Assembly (NCBI GenBank): GCA_902494035.1
Contig: CABURV010000053.1
Coordinates: 1-11,858, forward strand
Direction of reading: 5' to 3'
DNA length: 11,858 nucleotides
Source of the DNA: an uncultured Collinsella sp.
GTDB taxonomy: Bacteria; Actinomycetota; Coriobacteriia; Coriobacteriales; Coriobacteriaceae
Position numbers and translations under genes: made by a program. The notes below the pieces were generated by a model. It worked only from the letters and a program-made list of their open reading frames with translations, was not told the DNA's origin and did no database searches. Position 1 is the stretch's first letter. Each line of letters begins with the position of its first letter. Of this stretch, positions 7,605-11,858 are shown piece by piece.

Positions 7605-8783
7605 ATGACCGCAGGTCAAAACCGCATACCCGTGAATCTTGACTATGCCGCCTCGACGCCCATGCGCGCCGAGGCGCTCCTTGCGCAGCGCGAGTACGAC
7701 GACAGCGAGCTTGCCGGCGTCAACCCCAACTCGCTGCACTCGCTCGGCCGCAAGGCTGCCGCGCGTCTGGAGGTTGCACGTCGCGAGATCGCCCGCAGCT
7801 TTGGCGCGCGCGTTCGCCCGTCTGAGATTGTTCTGACCAACGGCGGCACCGAAGCCAACCAGCTGGCGCTACTCGGTCTTGCCGAGGGTGCACGTCAGCG
7901 CGACCGTAAGCGTAACCGCGTGATCGTATCTGCCATCGAGCACGATTCGATTCTGGACAACCTGCCGCTGCTGCGTGCCGCAGGCTTTAGAGTCGACCTG
8001 GTGCAGCCCTGCCGCATGGGCTACATTGAGCCTGCCACGCTTGTCGAGCTACTAGGCGACGACGTGGCGCTCGTGAGCATCATGGTTGCCAACAACGAGA
8101 CCGGCGTGGTGCAGCCCATCCGCGAGCTTGCCGCGGCCGCGCATACCGTGGGCGCCCTGTTCCACACCGATGCCATCCAGGGGTATCTGCATATTCCGCT
8201 CGATGTTACCGAGCTGGGAGTTGACGCCATGACCGTTGCTGCGCACAAGATCGGTGGCCCCGTGGCATCCGGCGCGCTCTACCTTAAGAACCGCACGCCG
8301 CTGCGCCCGCGCATCTTTGGCGGCGGACAGGAAGCCGGACGTCGCGCCGGCACGCAGGATCTGCGCACGCAGCTCGCCTTTGCCGCTGCCGCCCGCACGC
8401 TGACGCTCCATGTGGCCGAGGAGCGCGAGAAGCTGCAAGCCCTTTCCGACAAGCTCTACGCCAAGCTTACGGCCCATCCGCGCATTCACGCCACCATGGG
8501 CGACTATGCGCATGCCGACCGTCTGCCCGGCATGGTATCGATCTACATTGACGGCATGGACTCCGAGGAGCTCATCATCAAGCTCGACGCCGCCGGCTTT
8601 GAGGTATCGGCCGGTTCTGCCTGCTCGAGCGGCAGCATGGACCCGAGCCATGTTCTCAGCGCCATGGGCATTGGTCGCGAGCAGGCATTGGGCGCTCTGC
8701 GTATCTCGTTTGATGACCGTGTGAACCCTGCCGACCTGGACGACTTTGCCCAGACGCTGCTCTCGATCGTGGGTGCCGCATGA
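7605..8783 (+). CDS. Cysteine desulfurase (NifS/IscS-like, class V aminotransferase fold)
   Basis: This PLP enzyme takes sulfur from cysteine as a persulfide and supplies it for Fe-S clusters or tRNA and cofactor thiolation. The 392-residue protein opens with VNLDYAAST and has TNGGTEANQ (78-86), EHDS (112-115), ANNETG, HTDAIQ (187-192), the PLP lysine K215 in AAHKIGGP, RRAGTQDL (246-253), and the catalytic cysteine C340 in SAGSACSSGS. These features resemble the NifS/IscS group rather than SufS. Which of iscS, nifS or a tRNA-specific enzyme it represents cannot be decided here, because no scaffold (IscU/NifU) or MnmA gene is adjacent. AGGAGG at 7588-7593 is 11 bases before the ATG, slightly long. 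Its stop overlaps the next start as ATGA. Confidence 0.93.
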   Translation: MTAGQNRIPVNLDYAASTPMRAEALLAQREYDDSELAGVNPNSLHSLGRKAAARLEVARREIARSFGARVRPSEIVLTNGGTEANQLALLGLAEGARQRDRKRNRVIVSAIEHDSILDNLPLLRAAGFRVDLVQPCRMGYIEPATLVELLGDDVALVSIMVANNETGVVQPIRELAAAAHTVGALFHTDAIQGYLHIPLDVTELGVDAMTVAAHKIGGPVASGALYLKNRTPLRPRIFGGGQEAGRRAGTQDLRTQLAFAAAARTLTLHVAEEREKLQALSDKLYAKLTAHPRIHATMGDYAHADRLPGMVSIYIDGMDSEELIIKLDAAGFEVSAGSACSSGSMDPSHVLSAMGIGREQALGALRISFDDRVNPADLDDFAQTLLSIVGAA

Positions 8784-9589
8784 TCGTCGCCGAGTTTGAA
8801 CGTGCGCTGCTGGCGCGCTACCCCAAGGCGGACGCCGAGGGCTGGGATCACGTAGGTCTCTCCGTTGGCGATCCCGCTGCCGAGATTACCGGCGTTGCCT
8901 GCGCGCTCGATGCCACCGAGGCAAATGTTCGCCGTGCACAAGAAGCCGGTGCCAACGTTCTGCTGACGCATCATCCCATATACATCAAGGCGCCCGAGGC
9001 GTTTTGCCCAGCTGATGCCGCACGCCCCCAGTGCAGCGCGGCACTCTACGAGGCAGCGCGTTGCGGCGTGAGCATCATTTCGCTCCACACCAACCTGGAC
9101 CGCTCGCACGAAGCCCGCGTCTGCCTGAGCGAGCTGCTGGGTGCCGCACCCGTGAGCTCACTGGAGCACGTGGACGACCCCGAGTCCACCGGCCTGGGTA
9201 CACTCGCGACCCTCAACAACCCCTGTAGCCTGCGCGATCTCGCCGCCCGTGCCGCCACGGCATTTGGCAGCGACCCGCGTGTGTGGGGCGAAGCCGAGCA
9301 CGCGTGCCGAACCGTCGCTATTTTGGGCGGCTCCCTGGGCGACTTTGGAGAGCTCGCCATCGCCGCAGGCGCAGATGTTGTCGTGACGGGCGAGGCGGGC
9401 TACCACGTGGCGCAAGACCTTGCCTTGCGCGGGCTGTCGGTGATCTTGCTCGGCCACGACCGCTCTGAGGAGCCGTTCGTTGATATATTGATGAACTCTG
9501 CAGTTGACGCCGGGGTCGACCCCCGTCATGCGATTAAAATACTGAACCCTTGCCAATGGTGGACTGTGACAAAAGGAGAGAACTTATGA
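8780..9589 (+). CDS. Nif3-like dinuclear metal centre protein (YbgI/YqfO family)
   Basis: The 269-residue protein matches the short form of the Nif3 family, without the inserted PII-like domain found in longer members. It carries the conserved metal ligands: H64 and H65 in LLTHHPIYI, H103 and D107 in SLHTNLDRS, and H225 and E229 in LLGHDRSEE. W22 and the GLSVGDP segment match the family N-terminus. Family members form toroidal hexamers with a two-metal site. Proposed activities such as GTP cyclohydrolase I-like or hydrolase are not settled, so no reaction is assigned. The ATG at 8780 overlaps the cysteine desulfurase stop (ATGA) and has no strong ribosome binding site, pointing to coupled translation. 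The following zinc-ribbon gene is a frequent partner. Confidence 0.92.
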   Translation: MIVAEFERALLARYPKADAEGWDHVGLSVGDPAAEITGVACALDATEANVRRAQEAGANVLLTHHPIYIKAPEAFCPADAARPQCSAALYEAARCGVSIISLHTNLDRSHEARVCLSELLGAAPVSSLEHVDDPESTGLGTLATLNNPCSLRDLAARAATAFGSDPRVWGEAEHACRTVAILGGSLGDFGELAIAAGADVVVTGEAGYHVAQDLALRGLSVILLGHDRSEEPFVDILMNSAVDAGVDPRHAIKILNPCQWWTVTKGENL

Positions 9590-10305
9590 GCGCCGGCGCT
9601 ACGCTACTCAAGCTGCAACAGATCGATTTGGAGCTCGCCCGCAACAAGAGCGAACTTGCCAATATGCCGGAGCTCAAGGAGCTCGCTTCCAAGCGCAAGA
9701 CCTATGTGAAGCTCAAGTCCGAGATGACCAAGCTCTACGCCCAGCGCAAGGATCTGGACATTGAGCTCGACGATCTCAACACCACCGAGATTCAGACCAA
9801 CAACGCCATCGAGGCTGCCAAGAAGCGCCATGTCGACGGCTCCGACTACCGCGAGGTTCAGGACCTGGAGAATGAACTCGCCACCCTGGCCAAGCGTCTG
9901 GACAAGATTGAGCACACCCGCAAGGACGTCGTTGTCGCCCATAAGGAGGCGCTCGAGCGCGAGGCCCGCGCGCAGGCAATCATCGCCAAGTTCGAGGAGG
10001 GCGTGAAGGCCGATACCAAGGCCGCCCGCGCCAAGGCTGCCGACCTTCAGGCTCAGATTGACGCCGCCACTAAAGAGCGCACCGCGCTTGCTGCCACGCT
10101 GCCGGCCGACGTGCTCACCGACTACGAGCGTCTGCTCAAGCAGTTCCGCGGCCTGGCCGTCGAGACCATCCAGGGCAACATCCCCACGGTCTGTCACACC
10201 GCGCTGCAGGCATCGTCCATGAGCGACCTGAACCACGACGGTAGCGAGATTACGCACTGCCCGTACTGCCACCGCCTCCTGGTGCTCCCGAGCAAGGAAG
10301 CTTAA
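9586..10305 (+). CDS. Coiled-coil protein with C-terminal (C4-type, here incomplete) zinc ribbon
   Basis: The 239-residue protein begins LLKLQQIDLEL, the hallmark of the COG1579-type family. It is mostly a long charged coiled coil (about 8-190), with the conserved GSDYREVQDLENEL near 85-97. The C-terminal zinc ribbon normally has two CxxC pairs. Here the second pair is present (C225, C228 in HCPYCHRLL), but the first retains only C203 (TVCHTAL), followed by H204. The molecular role of the family is not established. It may bind nucleic acid or act as a scaffold. The ATG at 9586 overlaps the nif3 stop (ATGA) and has AAGGAG at 9573-9578, 7 bases upstream; a TTG at 9550 in the same frame has no such support. 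The next gene starts 3 bases after the stop. Confidence 0.88.
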   Translation: MSAGATLLKLQQIDLELARNKSELANMPELKELASKRKTYVKLKSEMTKLYAQRKDLDIELDDLNTTEIQTNNAIEAAKKRHVDGSDYREVQDLENELATLAKRLDKIEHTRKDVVVAHKEALEREARAQAIIAKFEEGVKADTKAARAKAADLQAQIDAATKERTALAATLPADVLTDYERLLKQFRGLAVETIQGNIPTVCHTALQASSMSDLNHDGSEITHCPYCHRLLVLPSKEA

Positions 10306-10308
10306 ACG

Positions 10309-11520
10309 ATGGCGGCACCCAACAATTCAATACAACTTGAGGGAAATACGATCCTGCTGGGCATTACCGGCGGGATCGCCGCCTATAAGTCGTGCAATAT
10401 CGTGCGCCTGCTGCAAAAGCGCGGCGCGCGCGTCAAGGTCGTTATGAGCGAGCATGCCACCGAGTTTGTGGGGCCGCTTACCTTCCGCGCACTCACCAAT
10501 GAGCCGGTCGCGGTGGGCCTATTCGACGATCCCTCCGACCCCATCCACCACATTTCGCTGGCGCAGGAGCCCGATCTGGTGGTCGTGGCGCCCGCGACGG
10601 CCAATATCATCGCCAAGATGGCCAACGGCGTCGCCGATGACCTCATCTCCACCACGCTGCTTGCGACGCCGCGACCCATCGTGATCGCACCCGCTATGAA
10701 CAACGGCATGTGGAAGGCGCCGGCGACGCAGGCCAACATGGCCACGCTGCGCGAGCGCGGTGTCCATGTGGTGGGTCCGGGCAGCGGCTACCTTGCCTGC
10801 GGCGACGTGGACACGGGACGCATGAGCGAGCCCGAGGACATCGTAGAGGCTGTCTGTGAGGTGCTCAACCCCGCGCCACAGGACCTGGCGGGTAAGCGCA
10901 TCGTAATTACCGCCGGTCCCACGCACGAGCCGATCGACCCCGTGCGATTCATTGGCAACCGCTCTTCGGGCAAGATGGGCATCGCCCTGGCGGGGGAGGC
11001 CGCACGCCGCGGCGCTGCGGTCACGCTCGTGTTGGGACCGACATCACTCGATGTGCCCTGCGGCGTGGAGTGCGTGCGCGTGCAGACCGCCGCAGAGATG
11101 CTCCAGGCGGCCCTGAGCGCCTTCCAGACGGCCGATGCGGCAATTTGTGCGGCCGCCGTCGCCGACTACACCCCCGCGGCCCCTGCGGACCATAAGCTCA
11201 AAAAGGCCAACGAGCGCCTGGATCGCATCGAACTGGTCGAGACGGTCGATATTTTGGCCGAGCTCTCGCGCCAGAAGGGCGAGCGATGCGTGATCGGATT
11301 TGCGGCCGAGACCGATAACGTTGTCGAGTACGCAGAGCGCAAATTGGCCCGCAAGGGGTGCGATGTAATAATCGCCAACGATGTCTCACGCACCGATTCG
11401 GGCTTTGGGACCGACACCAACAAGGCCTGGATTGTGAGCACAACGGGTACGCAAGAACTTCCCGTACTAACAAAACCCCAGCTCGCAGATACAATTTTGG
11501 ACTTGCTTCAAAAATTGTAA
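10309..11520 (+). CDS. coaBC: Bifunctional phosphopantothenoylcysteine decarboxylase / phosphopantothenate-cysteine ligase
   Basis: CoaBC performs two successive steps of coenzyme A synthesis: CTP-dependent coupling of cysteine to 4'-phosphopantothenate (CoaB half), then FMN-dependent decarboxylation to 4'-phosphopantetheine (CoaC half). The 403-residue protein has the CoaC half first: GITGGIAAYK (18-27), the catalytic histidine in HHISLA (H81), PAMNNGMW (128-135), and the active cysteine C164 in ACGDVDTGRM. The CoaB half begins near 190 with KRIVITAGPTHEPIDPVRFIGNRSSGKMG, AAAVADYTP, the HKLKK lysine motif (295-299) and GFAAETD. The start at 10309 has AAGGAAG (10294-10300) 8 bases upstream. 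It is the last gene of the cluster. Its final codons are unusually A/T-rich, apparently because they overlap the upstream region of the tRNA promoter. Confidence 0.97.
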   Translation: MAAPNNSIQLEGNTILLGITGGIAAYKSCNIVRLLQKRGARVKVVMSEHATEFVGPLTFRALTNEPVAVGLFDDPSDPIHHISLAQEPDLVVVAPATANIIAKMANGVADDLISTTLLATPRPIVIAPAMNNGMWKAPATQANMATLRERGVHVVGPGSGYLACGDVDTGRMSEPEDIVEAVCEVLNPAPQDLAGKRIVITAGPTHEPIDPVRFIGNRSSGKMGIALAGEAARRGAAVTLVLGPTSLDVPCGVECVRVQTAAEMLQAALSAFQTADAAICAAAVADYTPAAPADHKLKKANERLDRIELVETVDILAELSRQKGERCVIGFAAETDNVVEYAERKLARKGCDVIIANDVSRTDSGFGTDTNKAWIVSTTGTQELPVLTKPQLADTILDLLQKL

Positions 11521-11528
11521 AAAAGTTC

Positions 11529-11561
11529 TTGCACAAGTCTAAAGTTTCGGGTTAATATACT
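11529..11561 (+). promoter_or_regulatory. Likely promoter of the tRNA-Pro gene
   Basis: TTGCAC (11529-11534) can serve as a -35 element with TAATAT (11553-11558) as the -10 at 18-base spacing. The overlapping TATACT (11556-11561) is a better -10 match, but its spacing of 21 would be too long for this -35. A-tracts at 11510-11514 and 11519-11524 just upstream resemble an UP element, as is common for stable-RNA promoters. The exact hexamers are uncertain; the AT-rich setting in a GC-rich genome and the position before a tRNA make a promoter likely. Confidence 0.55.
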
Positions 11562-11564
11562 CCC

Positions 11565-11589
11565 TGTTGCGAGCGAGAGCAGAGCAACA
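11565..11589 (+). other. Small inverted repeat in the pre-tRNA leader
   Basis: TGTTGC (11565-11570) is complementary to GCAACA (11584-11589), with a 13-base purine-rich loop. It would form a weak 6-bp stem at the very 5' end of the pre-tRNA transcript, 11 bases before the mature tRNA. It is not followed by a T-run, so it is not a terminator. It may only affect folding of the leader before RNase P cleavage. Confidence 0.3.
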
Positions 11590-11600
11590 AACAAAAGCTT

Positions 11601-11677
<77 letters not shown>

Positions 11678-11686
11678 GAAGTTTGC

Positions 11687-11716
11687 AGGTCAGGCACCTA
11701 GGGCCTGACCTTTTTT
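11687..11716 (+). terminator. Rho-independent terminator after tRNA-Pro
   Basis: GGTCAGGC (11688-11695) pairs with GCCTGACC (11703-11710) in a perfect 8-bp stem with a 7-base loop ACCTAGG, followed at once by six T (11711-11716) and further T-rich sequence. A87/T11 at the stem base could add one pair. It ends the tRNA transcript, and probably also the long upstream operon, since no other terminator is seen after coaBC. Confidence 0.93.
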
Positions 11717-11720
11717 GTTT

Positions 11721-11749
11721 TAAGCAATTGCTTACTTTTGATTAATCAA
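11721..11749. repeat. Two adjacent perfect palindromes
   Basis: TAAGCAATTGCTTA (11721-11734) is a perfect 14-bp palindrome. Three bases later TTGATTAATCAA (11738-11749) is a perfect 12-bp palindrome. Both are AT-rich within a GC-rich genome and lie just past the terminator. Such sites can be operators for dimeric regulators of a gene beyond the window, but no regulator is known here and the assignment is open. Confidence 0.5.
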
Positions 11750-11761
11750 CAGGGTGCCAAA

Positions 11762-11855
11762 AATCTACCTACGCGATAATCGCCTTTTGCGGCTACTTGC
11801 GCGTTTTGCACGCGCTTGAGCCGATTTATTAACGCGATGTGAATCTACATACGCG
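11762..11855. repeat. Imperfect direct repeat pair (AATCTACMTACGCG)
   Basis: AATCTACCTACGCG (11762-11775) and AATCTACATACGCG (11842-11855) agree at 13 of 14 positions and are 80 bases apart start to start. Nothing coding lies between them. The second copy runs into TACGCGTA (11850-11857), an 8-bp palindrome. They could be paired protein-binding sites or copies of a dispersed intergenic repeat. The window ends just after the second copy, so more copies could follow. Confidence 0.5.
11790..11823 (+). other. Stem-loop between the direct repeats
   Basis: CGGCT (11790-11794) pairs with AGCCG (11819-11823), and inside it GCGCG (11799-11803) pairs with CGCGC (11811-11815) around a TTTTGCA loop, with a 4/3-base internal loop between the two helices. 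It is followed by ATTTATT rather than a clean T-run, so a terminator is unlikely. It could be a structured leader or part of a regulatory site; its function is unknown. Confidence 0.35.
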
Positions 11856-11858
11856 TAG

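Larger units (their letters stand above)
11717..11858. other. Non-coding tail after the terminator
   Basis: These 142 bases hold no convincing reading frame on either strand. The content is the two palindromes, the stem-loop and the direct repeats listed separately. Composition is AT-rich at first, then mixed. It is probably the upstream region of a gene beyond the window or the junction between two transcription units. Confidence 0.6.

Noticed and set aside
6399..7739. Long - strand open frame opposite gpsA and rpe
   Set aside because: It is antisense to two fully conserved genes, spans their junction, and has no supported start or domain.
11358..11555. Small + strand frame overlapping the coaBC end and the tRNA promoter
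   Set aside because: It lies in a different frame inside the conserved coaBC end, has no ribosome binding site, and its product looks like frame-shadow sequence.
11762..11855. CRISPR array
   Set aside because: There are only two imperfect 14-base copies, too short and too far apart for repeat-spacer units, and no cas gene is present.

Overview
This window is a compact, GC-rich stretch with a strong G/C preference at third codon positions. All eleven complete genes, one gene tail and one tRNA lie on the + strand. The protein sequences and gene order (cmk, plsC, ispH, a DUF512 radical-SAM gene, der, plsY, gpsA, rpe, a cysteine desulfurase, a Nif3-like gene, a C4-type zinc-ribbon gene, coaBC) point to an anaerobic actinobacterium of the class Coriobacteriia. 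Collinsella or a close relative is my best guess. This is recognition from memory and was not checked by a search.

Bases 1-38 are the last codons of an upstream gene, perhaps rluB. From 105 to 11520 the eleven genes are packed head to tail. Gaps are 2 to 18 bases, and three junctions overlap (der/plsY by 8, cysteine desulfurase/nif3 by 4, nif3/zinc-ribbon by 4). I see no terminator between them, so they probably form one long housekeeping operon, possibly with internal promoters.

The genes cover linked housekeeping tasks. GpsA, PlsY and PlsC are three successive steps from dihydroxyacetone phosphate to phosphatidic acid, and Cmk feeds the CTP pool used to activate that product. IspH makes isoprenoid precursors and, like the DUF512 protein, needs an Fe-S cluster; the cysteine desulfurase can supply sulfur. 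Der assembles the large ribosomal subunit, Rpe serves the pentose phosphate pathway, and CoaBC makes 4'-phosphopantetheine for coenzyme A. Nif3 and the zinc-ribbon coiled-coil protein are a commonly paired but poorly understood couple.

After coaBC, from 11521, the base composition turns AT-richer. This part holds a likely promoter, a tRNA-Pro(GGG) gene with encoded CCA, a clear rho-independent terminator, and a 142-base non-coding tail. The tail carries two adjacent perfect palindromes, a stem-loop and an imperfect 14-base direct repeat. It is the least explained part of the window. The coding part is mostly conventional. Its oddities are a Glu-for-Asp change in the PlsC catalytic motif, a zinc ribbon missing one cysteine, and the uncharacterised DUF512 radical-SAM protein.
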